A DNA stretch of 13,232 bases from JBOHDX01 sp050700835 (GCA_050700835.1 JBOHDX010000142.1:1-13232); one strand, 5' to 3'; positions 6,366 through 13,144 are shown, numbered from the stretch's first letter. The notes: generated by a model not told the origin, from the letters alone. Numbers and translations are program-made.

Positions 6366-6998
6366 TCAGGGCCGCCGCGTCTCATGCATCACGACGGTCA
6401 CGGTGACCGGCAACGCGAAAGGCACGATGAGCAGCTGCACCCAGTCCCACAACGTGTTTCCGGTGACCCCGGTCCAGCGCCAGGGCACCATGTAGCCGGG
6501 CACGGCCAACACCGCGAACACCACGACGAAGGCGCCGAAGCCGGTGAGCCACCTCGTCCGCACCGCGTCGTCGGTCTCGAGCAGGAAGGGCAGCAGGGAG
6601 ATGCTGACCGGCAACAGCAGAAGATCGAGCCAGTCCCAGAGCGTGTTGCCGGTGAAGCCCGTCCAGCTCCAGGGCACGGCGTACCCGAGGATCACCAGGA
6701 GAACGAGCAGCGCGGGGCCGGTGGCGACCACCGCCAGTCGCCAGCCTCGTGGGCGTCCTGGTCGGTGCCGGCTGAGCACCGGCAGCAGTGCCAGCACCAC
6801 GGGCAGAAGCAGCAGGTGCAGCCAGTCCCAGAGGTGCTGGTTCTGTCCGAAGCCGGTCCACTGCCAGCTCTGGCCGCCTACGACCTCGATCAGCAACAAG
6901 GTGACGACCACGAGCACGATCGCTCGTAGCAACCAACGCTCGGCATCGGAGACCTCGTCGGCACGGTGCCGGGTGCGCGACTCGCCTTGCACGGCCAT
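6366..6998 (-). CDS. Six-helix membrane protein made of three tandem repeats
   Basis: I do not recognise a named family for this 210-aa integral membrane protein. After a charged N-terminus (1-22) it contains three copies of a helix-motif-helix unit. The motifs are WQWTGFGQNQHLWDWLHLLLLP (from residue 45), WSWTGFTGNTLWDWLDLLLLP (from 110) and WRWTGVTGNTLWDWVQLLIVP (from 173), spaced 65 and 63 residues apart. The consensus is WxWTGxxGNxLWDW. Predicted helices are at about 24-40, 59-75, 88-107, 124-140, 150-168 and 187-204. The ATG at 6998 has a perfect GGAGGT four bases upstream. It lies 19 bp after the DinB-like gene and probably shares its transcript. The function is unknown. Confidence 0.85.
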   Translation of the reverse strand: MAVQGESRTRHRADEVSDAERWLLRAIVLVVVTLLLIEVVGGQSWQWTGFGQNQHLWDWLHLLLLPVVLALLPVLSRHRPGRPRGWRLAVVATGPALLVLLVILGYAVPWSWTGFTGNTLWDWLDLLLLPVSISLLPFLLETDDAVRTRWLTGFGAFVVVFAVLAVPGYMVPWRWTGVTGNTLWDWVQLLIVPFALPVTVTVVMHETRRP

Positions 6999-7017
6999 CG
7001 GGACCTCCTCGAGCGGT

Positions 7018-7533
7018 TCAGCTGCCGGCGGATCGCTCCATGACGCCGCGGATGAATGCGGCCTGACCGACGTGCTCCAGGGCGTCGCCGAGCACGCTGA
7101 CCAGGCGTACGCCGAGCGTCACCGGCGGGTCCCACCGCTCATCCACGACCTGGTCGAGGTCGGGATCGCCCAGTCCGTGCAGGTACGCCCCGGCGCGGTC
7201 GTGCACCGCGTCGTGATAGCCCGTCAACAGCTGCGCGGAGACCCGGACCGCGCCGACGTCGTCGCTGTCCTGGCCGTAGCCGGTGGCGGTCGCGTCGAAC
7301 GGTAGGCCGAACCGGTCGGCCCACCCGTCGTCCGTCCACACCTGGCCGGTCTGCGCAACTCCCGCGAGGTGGTCGTCCTGGATCCGGGTGAGGTGCCACA
7401 CGAGCCAGCCGATCGTGTTCGCCCCACCGTCGACGCGGTAGGCCAGCTGCTCGTCCGACAGCCCCTCCACCGCGCCGTGCACAAGCTGCTGGATGCGGTC
7501 GAAGCCGTCGATGAGCAGCTCGATCCCAGCCAT
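7018..7533 (-). CDS. DinB/DUF664-like (mycothiol-transferase-fold) protein
   Basis: This 171-aa protein has the four-helix pattern of the DinB/YfiT superfamily: GIELLIDGFDRIQQLVHGAVEGLSDEQLAYRVD, then NTIGWLVWHLTRIQDDH, and near the C-terminus LGDALEHVGQAAFIRG. His47 and His154 are probable metal ligands, and His55 or His111 could be the third. Actinobacterial members of this superfamily include metal-dependent thiol transferases using mycothiol, but the substrate cannot be told here. The start at ATG 7533 has no SD. A TAGGTT -10 hexamer ends six bases before it, which suggests leaderless translation. It is followed closely by the membrane protein gene on the same strand. Confidence 0.85.
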   Translation of the reverse strand: MAGIELLIDGFDRIQQLVHGAVEGLSDEQLAYRVDGGANTIGWLVWHLTRIQDDHLAGVAQTGQVWTDDGWADRFGLPFDATATGYGQDSDDVGAVRVSAQLLTGYHDAVHDRAGAYLHGLGDPDLDQVVDERWDPPVTLGVRLVSVLGDALEHVGQAAFIRGVMERSAGS

Positions 7534-7545
7534 GCCGTGAACCTA
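7534..7545 (-). promoter_or_regulatory. Probable leaderless promoter of the DinB-like gene
   Basis: On the minus strand, TAGGTT (plus-strand 7540-7545) fits the TANNNT -10 pattern. It ends six bases before the ATG, so transcription would begin at or near the start codon. No SD is present upstream of this ATG. Confidence 0.45.
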
Positions 7546-7609
7546 GCCGGGTACGGTCCCGATCGCACCAACTCCAGGGCTTCTCCCCAGGCCTCGAGCC
7601 GACTTCGGC

Positions 7610-7622
7610 CGACCGTCGGTCG
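7610..7622. repeat. 13-bp palindrome in the DinB/acidic-protein divergent region
   Basis: CGACCGTCGGTCG is a perfect palindrome around a central T, in the 157-bp gap between two divergently transcribed genes. It could be a regulator binding site. A chance GC-rich palindrome cannot be excluded. Confidence 0.35.
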
Positions 7623-7690
7623 CCTGGACTAGAACGTCGAGGCGAGGCCGGGCCGGCGAGCCCACCGGATCAAGCGAGGACGGGGAGCGC

Positions 7691-7963
7691 ATGAGCGAGC
7701 AGGAGCGTCGGACGAGGCACGACCGTCTCGGCATCGGCGAGCGCGGCGGCTGCGGCTGCGGCTGGTGCAACGACGGCTATGAATACGTGCGCGGCTTCGG
7801 GGGCTACGGCATCGGCCGTGACGACGCGGGCGAAGGCGGGGCCGAGGACGCTTTCGGGAATGCTGATGAGAACGCCGACGAGGACGCGGACGAGGATTTG
7901 GGCGCGGACGAGGACGAGATGGTGTCCGCGGTGCTCCGAGCAAACCTCCGAGCAAACGCCTGA
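7691..7963 (+). CDS. Small acidic protein with a CxCxxC motif
   Basis: This is a 90-aa hypothetical protein of no recognised family. A charged N-terminus (MSEQERRTRHDRLGIGE) leads to GGCGCGWCNDGYEYVRGFGGYG. Cys21, Cys23 and Cys26 form C-x-C-x2-C, a possible metal or redox site. Residues about 56-76 are almost all Asp, Glu and Ala (NADENADEDADEDLGADEDE). The tail RANLRANA is encoded by 12-bp tandem repeats, and the stop codon is itself part of the third repeat. The ATG is preceded by GGGGAG, and third-position GC is high over the first 50 codons, supporting real translation. It is divergent from the DinB-like gene and converges on the threonine synthase gene. Confidence 0.6.
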   Translation: MSEQERRTRHDRLGIGERGGCGCGWCNDGYEYVRGFGGYGIGRDDAGEGGAEDAFGNADENADEDADEDLGADEDEMVSAVLRANLRANA

Positions 7964-7984
7964 GCAAACTTCTGAGTAGACCGC
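7937..7984 (+). repeat. 12-bp tandem repeat containing the stop codon
   Basis: Units are CGAGCAAACCTC (7937-7948), CGAGCAAACGCC (7949-7960) and TGAGCAAACTTC (7961-7972), then a degenerate TGAGTAGACCGC (7973-7984). The unit is four codons long and in frame with the small acidic protein. The change from CGA to TGA in unit 3 makes its stop. Confidence 0.85.
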
Positions 7985-8024
7985 TGGACGCGCCGCTGGG
8001 CAGCTGCTGGACGTGCCGCTGGGC
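7983..8024. repeat. Direct repeat between convergent genes
   Basis: GCTGGACGCGCCGCTGGGC at 7983-8001 and GCTGGACGTGCCGCTGGGC at 8006-8024 differ at one base, with a period of 23 bp. They fill the gap just before the 3' end of the threonine synthase gene. No good terminator hairpin is evident here. Confidence 0.8.
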
Positions 8025-8034
8025 TACCGACCTA

Positions 8035-9276
8035 TCAGTCCAGGCGCTGGGCCAACGAGATCGCGCCGTCTCGACGGATGGTCGGCGCGTCCACGGCGAC
8101 GGTGTCGGGATAGATCACTCCCGCACCGGTGTTGAGGAGAACCACCTCGTCGGTCGACGCGAGCCATCCGCTGGCCCGCAGCGCCCGTGTCGCGGTCACG
8201 GTGGCGGCACCCTCCGGACAAAGGAACATCCCTTCCAGCCGTCCGGCGAGACGTACGTCTGCCAAGATGTCTGCATCGTCGACCGCGACGGCGGTGCCAC
8301 CGGTGTCCCGCAGCGCGTCGAGCACGAGGAAGTCCCCGAGCGCCTTGGGCACGGTGATGCCGAACGCGACGGTGTGGGCGTCCTGCCATGGCTGCGACTC
8401 GTTCGCGCCGGCCTCGAAGGCGGCCACGATCGGCGCGCACCCGGTCGCCTGCACGGACACGAGCCGCGGGAGCGGACCGGCCACCCAGCCCAGCTCGACC
8501 AACTCGGTCAACGCCTTGTGGATGCCGATCAGGCCCACGCCGCCGCCGGTCGGGTAGACGATCACGTCGGGCATCCGCCAGCCGAGCTGTTCGACGATCT
8601 CGAGGCCCATCGTCTTCTTGCCCTCGATGCGGTACGGCTCCTTCAGTGTCGCCACGTCGAACCAGTCCTGCGGGCTGTCGGCCACCGCGGAGGCGATGAG
8701 TCGACCAGCATCCGAGATCAGCCCGTCGACAAGACGCAGGTCGCCACCGGTGGCCACCGTCTCGACTCGGGTGATGCTCGGCGCGTCCACGGGCATCGCG
8801 ACGACCATCGTCAGTCCCGCCCGTGCGGCGTACGCGGACCAGGCGGCGCCGGCGTTTCCGTTCGTGGGCATCGCCATCCGCAGCGCCCCCAGCTCGCGCG
8901 CCCTCGACACTCCCACGGCAGCACCCCGAGCCTTGAACGAGCCGGTCGGGAGCAGCCCGTCGTCCTTGACGAGCAGTCGGTCGAGCCCGAGCTCGGTCGC
9001 GAGCCTGGGCGCCGACAGCAGCGGCGTCATGCCCTCGCCCAGGGAGATCACGTGCTCGGGGCCTGAGACGGGCAACAGCTCGTGGTAGCGCCACAGGTCC
9101 GGGCGTCGAGACGCGATGTCGTCCGGGGTCACGCTCACGCCGGCGAGGTCGTAGCGCGTCAGCAGCGGTGAGCCGTCCTGGGGACAGGTTCCTTGGCGTA
9201 CGTGCGCGTCGTGCTGCCGGCCGCAGCGGGGGCATTCCAGGTGGGAAACGGCGCTGAAGGTGGTCACGGCCCCCAT
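8035..9276 (-). CDS. thrC: Threonine synthase-like PLP enzyme with N-terminal zinc-ribbon-like segment
   Basis: This 413-aa fold-type II PLP enzyme would convert O-phosphohomoserine to threonine. The N-terminal segment LECPRCGRQHDAHVRQGTCPQDGSPLLTRYDL is the small Cys motif of this ThrC type. Cys15, Cys18 and Cys31 are present, but Asp34 stands where a fourth Cys is common. Then come SLGEGMTPLL, the PLP-lysine motif PTGSFKARG (Lys115) and the glycine-rich phosphate loop PTGGGVGLIG. The start chosen is ATG 9276, with AAGGA about 11 bases upstream. The open frame extends 69 codons further upstream, but those encode repeat-derived non-family sequence. GTG 9267 is another option. No hom or thrB is adjacent, so it may be a second or functionally divergent copy. 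Confidence 0.85.
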   Translation of the reverse strand: MGAVTTFSAVSHLECPRCGRQHDAHVRQGTCPQDGSPLLTRYDLAGVSVTPDDIASRRPDLWRYHELLPVSGPEHVISLGEGMTPLLSAPRLATELGLDRLLVKDDGLLPTGSFKARGAAVGVSRARELGALRMAMPTNGNAGAAWSAYAARAGLTMVVAMPVDAPSITRVETVATGGDLRLVDGLISDAGRLIASAVADSPQDWFDVATLKEPYRIEGKKTMGLEIVEQLGWRMPDVIVYPTGGGVGLIGIHKALTELVELGWVAGPLPRLVSVQATGCAPIVAAFEAGANESQPWQDAHTVAFGITVPKALGDFLVLDALRDTGGTAVAVDDADILADVRLAGRLEGMFLCPEGAATVTATRALRASGWLASTDEVVLLNTGAGVIYPDTVAVDAPTIRRDGAISLAQRLD

Positions 9277-9311
9277 CGTCACAGACGTCCTTGCTGCGCA
9301 CAGGCCCGCCA

Positions 9312-9372
9312 TCCGCGGGTTCTGGCCGGCGATCCGCGGGTTGTGGCCGGCCGGTCCGCGGGTTGTGGCCCG
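9312..9372. repeat. Three 21-22 bp tandem repeats upstream of thrC
   Basis: TCCGCGGGTTCTGGCCGG (9312-9329), TCCGCGGGTTGTGGCCGG (9333-9350) and TCCGCGGGTTGTGGCCCG (9355-9372) are spaced 21 and 22 bp apart. They lie 36-96 bp upstream of the threonine synthase start, in the region expected to hold its promoter or 5' leader. Confidence 0.85.
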
Positions 9373-9491
9373 GGCAGCGCGCGAGTACCAGGTTGTCACC
9401 TCGCCGCGGCGCGGGCCCACATCCATGGCGTTGCGCACATCGGCACGACTCCAACCAATGGGACTCGTGTCGGACCTCGACACCTCGCGCC

Positions 9492-9515
9492 GGGCGCCGC
9501 CGTCGGTCGGCGCCC
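9492..9515 (-). terminator. Hairpin downstream of the agmatinase gene
   Basis: GGGCGCCG (9492-9499) and CGGCGCCC (9508-9515) form a perfect 8-bp GC stem with an 8-base loop. It starts 23 bases after the stop of the agmatinase-family gene on the minus strand. There is no T-run, as is common for terminators in high-GC actinobacteria. Confidence 0.5.
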
Positions 9516-9538
9516 ACGCCGTCCGTAACCGGTGAAGC

Positions 9539-10531
9539 TCAGCCCGCCGCCCGCGGCGAGAGGGCCGACAGCAGCTCGTAGACGACGTGCGAAGCCGCGA
9601 TCCCCGTCATCTGCGCGTGGTCGTACGCCGGGGCTACTTCGACGATGTCGGCAGCGACGAGATTCAGGCCGGCGAGCCCGCGCAGTAGCGCGAGCAGCTC
9701 GCGACTGGTGAGCCCGCCTGCCTCCGGTGTGCCAGTACCCGGCGCGTGTGCCGGGTCGAGCACGTCGATGTCCACCGACACGTAGACCGGGCGTTCGCCG
9801 ACACGCGAGCGGATGCGCTCCCCCACACCGGACACACCGAGGGCATCCATCTCCGTGCTCGGCAGCACGCTGAAGCCCAGGTCGGTGTCATCTCGCAGGT
9901 CCTGGCGGGAGTACAGCGGGCCACGGGTGCCGACGTGGACGCAGCCGGCTCGGTCGAGCAGACCCTCCTCGCTCGCGCGCCGGAACGGCGTCCCGTGGGT
10001 GTACGCCGCGCCGAAGTAGGTGTCCCAGGTATCCAGGTGGGCGTCGAAGTGGACCACTGCCACGGGCCCATGCGTGGCGGTCACGGCTCTGAGCAGTGGC
10101 AGCGCGATTGTGTGGTCGCCTCCGATGCTGACCAACGCGGTGGCGCGTTCGAGAAGCGACCGTGCACCAGCCTCGATCTGGCCGAGGGCCTCATCGATGG
10201 AGAACGGGTTGGCCACGATGTCGCCGCCATCGACAACCTGCTGGCCAGCGAACGGCTCCACATCCTGGGCGGGGTTGTAGGGGCGCAGCAGTCGGGACGA
10301 CTCGCGTACGTGGGCCGGGCCGAACCGTGCCCCGGGTCGATAGGAGACGCCCCCGTCGAACGGCACACCGACGATTGCGACATCGACGTCGCTGACCTCG
10401 TCGATGCGCGGCATCCGTGCGAACGTCGCGGGACCGGCAAACCGCGGCACCAGTGTCGCGTCGACCTGGCCCAGCCGTCCGTTGGTGACCACCCGAGGTC
10501 CGGGTGCGGGCGAGGGCGGCGGCTGGGTCAT
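9539..10531 (-). CDS. speB: Agmatinase-family ureohydrolase
   Basis: This 330-aa binuclear-manganese enzyme of the arginase/agmatinase superfamily hydrolyses a guanidino compound to urea and an amine. Metal-ligand motifs are complete: SIGGDHTIALP (His140), FDAHLDTWD (Asp163, His165, Asp167) and VSVDIDVLDPAHAPGTGTPEAGG (Asp254, Asp256). HGTPFRRASEEG and PFDGGVSYRPGARFGP also fit the agmatinase branch. Guanidinobutyrase or another guanidino substrate remains possible, since these differ by few residues. The start ATG 10531 (MTQPPPSP) is preceded by GGAG. A longer frame from 10624 runs back through the promoter inverted repeat and is rejected. It is divergent from an LLM oxidoreductase gene and followed by a hairpin. 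Confidence 0.9.
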   Translation of the reverse strand: MTQPPPSPAPGPRVVTNGRLGQVDATLVPRFAGPATFARMPRIDEVSDVDVAIVGVPFDGGVSYRPGARFGPAHVRESSRLLRPYNPAQDVEPFAGQQVVDGGDIVANPFSIDEALGQIEAGARSLLERATALVSIGGDHTIALPLLRAVTATHGPVAVVHFDAHLDTWDTYFGAAYTHGTPFRRASEEGLLDRAGCVHVGTRGPLYSRQDLRDDTDLGFSVLPSTEMDALGVSGVGERIRSRVGERPVYVSVDIDVLDPAHAPGTGTPEAGGLTSRELLALLRGLAGLNLVAADIVEVAPAYDHAQMTGIAASHVVYELLSALSPRAAG

Positions 10532-10572
10532 CGTCCCAGTCTCCACTCCGCCACCCCGTACGTCGAAGAATC

Positions 10573-10606
10573 GACATTGCCATCGCCCAGGCAACGCCAA
10601 TGTCAA
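10573..10606. promoter_or_regulatory. Inverted repeat and -35 box in the agmatinase/LLM divergent promoter
   Basis: GACATTG (10573-10579) and CAATGTC (10598-10604) are perfect inverted half-sites with centres 25 bp apart. On the minus strand a consensus TTGACA (plus-strand 10601-10606) overlaps the right half-site and points toward the agmatinase gene. The -10 is poor (GGCAAT, 19 bp downstream, is the best visible). The arrangement suits a regulator controlling one or both divergent genes. Confidence 0.5.
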
Positions 10607-10652
10607 TTGTCTCGTCGGCGACATCTCGCCCCGTCACGCGCAGGATGTCCTC

Positions 10653-11585
10653 ATGCACATCCGCGTATTCACCGAGCCACAACAGGGCGCGACCTATGAC
10701 GACCTGCTCCGTGTCGCCAGGGCCACCGAGGACCTCGGCTTTGACGCATTCTTTCGATCAGACCACTACCTGCACATGAGCGGCGACGGGCTGCCCGGAC
10801 CGACCGACGCCTGGGCGACGCTGGCCGGACTGGCTCGGGACACGTCCCGGATCCGGCTCGGCACGCTCATGTCGGCCGCGACCTTCCGGCTGCCCGGGCC
10901 GCTGGCGATCACCGTCGCCCAGGTGGACGACATGAGTGGCGGCCGGGTGGAGCTGGGGATCGGCGCCGGCTGGTTCGAGCAGGAGCACCGCGCGTACGGC
11001 ATCCCGTTCCCGTCCGTGCGTGAACGGTTCGACCGGTACGAGGAGCAGGTCGCCATCGTCACAGGCTTGTGGGAGACGCCCGAGGGAGGGTCGTTCACCT
11101 ACACCGGCAAGCACTACCAGATCGAGGACTCCCCGGCACGGCCGAAGCCGGCGCAGCAGCCGCGTCCGCCGCTGATCATCGGTGGGTCCGGCATGCGGCG
11201 TACCCCGGCGTTGGCGGCAATGTACGCCGACGAGTTCAACGCCCCCTTCCTTGACATCGACGACACCCGTGCGGTGTTCGAACGCGTGCGCCGCGCGTGT
11301 GACGAGGACGGCCGCGGAGCGGAGTCGATGCGGTTCTCCGCCGCCCAGCTGGTCTGCGTCGGCCGCGACGAGGCAACGGTGGCCCGGCGTGCGGCGGCCA
11401 TCCACCGCGACGTCGCACAGCTGCGCTCCGAGAGCCTGACCGGGACGGTTGCCGAGGTGGTGGACAAGCTCGGTGCCCTGGCTGAGCTTGGGATCAGCCG
11501 GGTGTACGCCCAGATCCTCGACCTGCATGACCTCGACCACCTGGTCCTGCTCGCCTCGGACGTTGCGCCCCAGCTGCCGGGCTGA
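10653..11585 (+). CDS. LLM-class flavin/F420-dependent oxidoreductase
   Basis: This 310-aa luciferase-like monooxygenase-fold protein probably uses coenzyme F420 or FMN in the cytosol. Recognisable segments are MHIRVFTEPQQGATYDDLLRVARATEDLGFDAFFRSDHYL at the N-terminus, then IRLGTLMSAATFRLPGPLAITVAQVDDMSGGRVELGIGAGWFEQEHRAYGIPFPS, and PRPPLIIGGSG. These are typical of the actinobacterial 'LLM class F420-dependent oxidoreductase' group. The substrate cannot be predicted. The start chosen is ATG 10653, with AGGA eight bases upstream. The open frame back to 10404 overlaps the divergent agmatinase gene and is not supported. A strong stem-loop lies just downstream. Confidence 0.92.
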   Translation: MHIRVFTEPQQGATYDDLLRVARATEDLGFDAFFRSDHYLHMSGDGLPGPTDAWATLAGLARDTSRIRLGTLMSAATFRLPGPLAITVAQVDDMSGGRVELGIGAGWFEQEHRAYGIPFPSVRERFDRYEEQVAIVTGLWETPEGGSFTYTGKHYQIEDSPARPKPAQQPRPPLIIGGSGMRRTPALAAMYADEFNAPFLDIDDTRAVFERVRRACDEDGRGAESMRFSAAQLVCVGRDEATVARRAAAIHRDVAQLRSESLTGTVAEVVDKLGALAELGISRVYAQILDLHDLDHLVLLASDVAPQLPG

Positions 11586-11606
11586 ACGCTCACACTGCCC
11601 GGGCTC

Positions 11607-11674
11607 GTCCGGCGATTGCGGGAAGGTGGTTGGCCCACCGCGCCCACCAGAGCCACTTTCCCGCAATCCCGGAC
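11607..11674. terminator. Long stem-loop after the LLM gene
   Basis: The left arm (11607-11629, containing GATTGCGGGAA) and right arm (11653-11674, containing TTCCCGCAATC) pair over 22 positions, with one bulged C and one G-T wobble. They enclose a 23-base loop. It sits 21 bp after the LLM stop codon and about 40 bp before the promoter of the next gene. No T-run follows. It probably ends LLM transcription, though a dispersed palindromic element is possible. Confidence 0.6.
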
Positions 11675-11703
11675 GGGGGACTGGGACGAGCACCAGGCGG
11701 GGC

Positions 11704-11719
11704 TACCGTCTGCAGCGTG
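11704..11719 (+). promoter_or_regulatory. Probable leaderless promoter of the amidotransferase gene
   Basis: TACCGT (11704-11709) fits the TANNNT -10 pattern and ends seven bases before the GTG at 11717. No SD lies upstream of the GTG. Together these suggest that the transcript begins at the start codon. Confidence 0.45.
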
Positions 11720-12421
11720 AAGCTGCTGATCGTCCAGCCGGATCCCGGTTGCACCGCTGACCGCTACGGCACGTGGCTGACCGAGGCGGGAGCCGAGCTG
11801 AGCACCTGCGGCCCGTACGCCGGCGACGAGGTTCCTCCGCAGGTGGACGGCGGCGGACTGGTCGTCCTGGGCGGTCACATGGGTGCCATGGACGACCATG
11901 AGTTCCCCTGGCTCGCCGACGTCCGCGCCCTGATGCGTTCGTCCGCAGACCGGGGAGTCCCCACCCTCGGCATCTGCCTCGGCGCCCAGCTGCTCGCGGC
12001 CGCGTGCGGTGGCCAGGTCGAGGTCGGCCGCCGCGGGATCGAGGCCGGGGTCGTCGAGGTCCGCTGGCGGGATGAGGCCGCCGAAGATGCCCTTGTGTCG
12101 GCCCTGCCGGACCCGTTCCCCGGCCCCAGCATGCACCGCGACGCGATCGCCCAGCTGCCGTCGGGCGCCGTATGGCTCGGACAGACGGCGCTGTATCCCT
12201 ACCAGGCATTCCGCGTGCATGAGCGCGCATGGGGAGTGCAGTTCCACCCGGAGGTGTCGCTGCCGAGCTTCACCGACTGGCGGCACCAGGTCAGTGAGGA
12301 GCAGTGGGACGCCTACGGTGTCGACGGCGATGCCGTGGTCGAGCAGCTGCGGGAGCGCGACGACGAGGTTGCGGCCGCCGGGGAGCAGCTCGCGAAGCGG
12401 TTCGCCACGGTGGCGGGTTGA
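11717..12421 (+). CDS. Class I glutamine amidotransferase-like protein
   Basis: This 234-aa free-standing class I glutaminase-type protein has an intact triad: Cys87 in GICLGAQLLA, His177 and Glu179 in WGVQFHPEVS. GGHMGAMDDHEFPWL forms the usual oxyanion region. Proteins like this are often annotated as 'type 1 glutamine amidotransferase' or GMP synthase-like. The ammonia acceptor is unknown because no synthetase partner is next to it. The start is GTG 11717 (MKLLIVQPDPG), the beginning of the Rossmann-like core. A longer frame from 11630 starts inside the stem-loop and is rejected. The stop overlaps the next gene's start as TTGA, implying coupled translation. Confidence 0.9.
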   Translation: MKLLIVQPDPGCTADRYGTWLTEAGAELSTCGPYAGDEVPPQVDGGGLVVLGGHMGAMDDHEFPWLADVRALMRSSADRGVPTLGICLGAQLLAAACGGQVEVGRRGIEAGVVEVRWRDEAAEDALVSALPDPFPGPSMHRDAIAQLPSGAVWLGQTALYPYQAFRVHERAWGVQFHPEVSLPSFTDWRHQVSEEQWDAYGVDGDAVVEQLRERDDEVAAAGEQLAKRFATVAG

Positions 12422-13053
12422 CCGAGCGAACCGACTGGCGTGCCTGGCACGCGCCCTACGACGACCCGGCGTCGCCACTGTCGCGCCGGCTGGGAATCGT
12501 CCGGAGTCATGTCCGTGCCTGGCTGGACGCCCAGCCCGACGGTCCGGCCCGCATCGTCAGCGCCTGCGCGGGCAGGGGGCTCGACCTGATCCCAGAGCTC
12601 GCCGGGCGACGGGACGCCGCTCGGTTTCGCGCGACCCTAGTCGAGTACGACTCCGACAACGCGGCGATGGCCGCCGAGCTGGCTCGGGCGGCGGGCCTTG
12701 ATGTCGCGGTTCGTGAGCGAGACGCCGGCGTCACCGACGCGTACACGGGTGCGGTGCCGGCGGACCTCGTGCTGCTGTGCGGCGTGTTCGGCAACGTCAG
12801 CGACGAGGACGTGCGTCGAACCGTCGCTGCCGCCCCGCAGCTGTGTGCGCGGGGGGCCACCGTGATCTGGACCCGGCACCGACGGGCCCCCGACCTCACG
12901 CCTGCGATCCGCCGCTGGCTGACCGATGCCGGGTTCGAGGAGCGCGCCTTCGACTCGCCCGGCCCGGACGCCTTCTCGGTCGGCGTGCACCGCCTCGTCG
13001 GGGAGCCCGTGCCGCTGCGGATCGGCCAGAGTCTGTTCACGTTCGCTTGCTGA
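12418..13053 (+). CDS. SAM-dependent methyltransferase-like protein
   Basis: This 211-aa protein has a class I methyltransferase-like fold. It begins MTERTDWRAWHAPYDDPASPLSRRL. The SAM-binding loop looks like RIVSACAGRGLDLIPEL, with the acidic end of strand 2 at LVEYDSDN. These are followed by PADLVLLCGVFGNVSDEDV and GATVIWTRHRRAPDLTPAIRRWL. It resembles a group found widely in actinobacteria and annotated as putative methyltransferases without known substrate. The TTG start at 12418 overlaps the amidotransferase stop (TTGA); no ATG or GTG in frame lies close by. The tight coupling suggests a shared pathway with the amidotransferase. Confidence 0.85.
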   Translation: MTERTDWRAWHAPYDDPASPLSRRLGIVRSHVRAWLDAQPDGPARIVSACAGRGLDLIPELAGRRDAARFRATLVEYDSDNAAMAAELARAAGLDVAVRERDAGVTDAYTGAVPADLVLLCGVFGNVSDEDVRRTVAAAPQLCARGATVIWTRHRRAPDLTPAIRRWLTDAGFEERAFDSPGPDAFSVGVHRLVGEPVPLRIGQSLFTFAC

Positions 13054-13144
13054 ACGGTCGTCATCCCCAGCGCACCCCGACCGCATTCGGCGTGATCTGG
13101 CGGGTCCCCGGCCCATCCCACGACCACAGCGCGCCAATTCGGGG

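Noticed and set aside
7625..7636. Second DasR-like site (TGGACTAGAACG, 9 of 12 matches)
   Set aside because: It breaks the symmetry on one side, lies upstream of a gene with no amino-sugar link, and a 9/12 match is weaker evidence.
7937..8024. CRISPR-like or transposon-end repeats
   Set aside because: The repeats are short contiguous tandem copies without spacers or flanking inverted ends, and no cas or transposase gene is present in the window.
9277..9483. N-terminal extension of the threonine synthase (open frame to 9483)
   Set aside because: The extension is encoded by the 21-22 bp repeats, has no family similarity and no SD at its start. The Cys-rich N-terminus of ThrC begins just after ATG 9276.
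11630..11716. Longer start for the glutamine amidotransferase
   Set aside because: It begins inside the long stem-loop and adds no family sequence. GTG 11717 matches the domain start and follows a -10-like hexamer.
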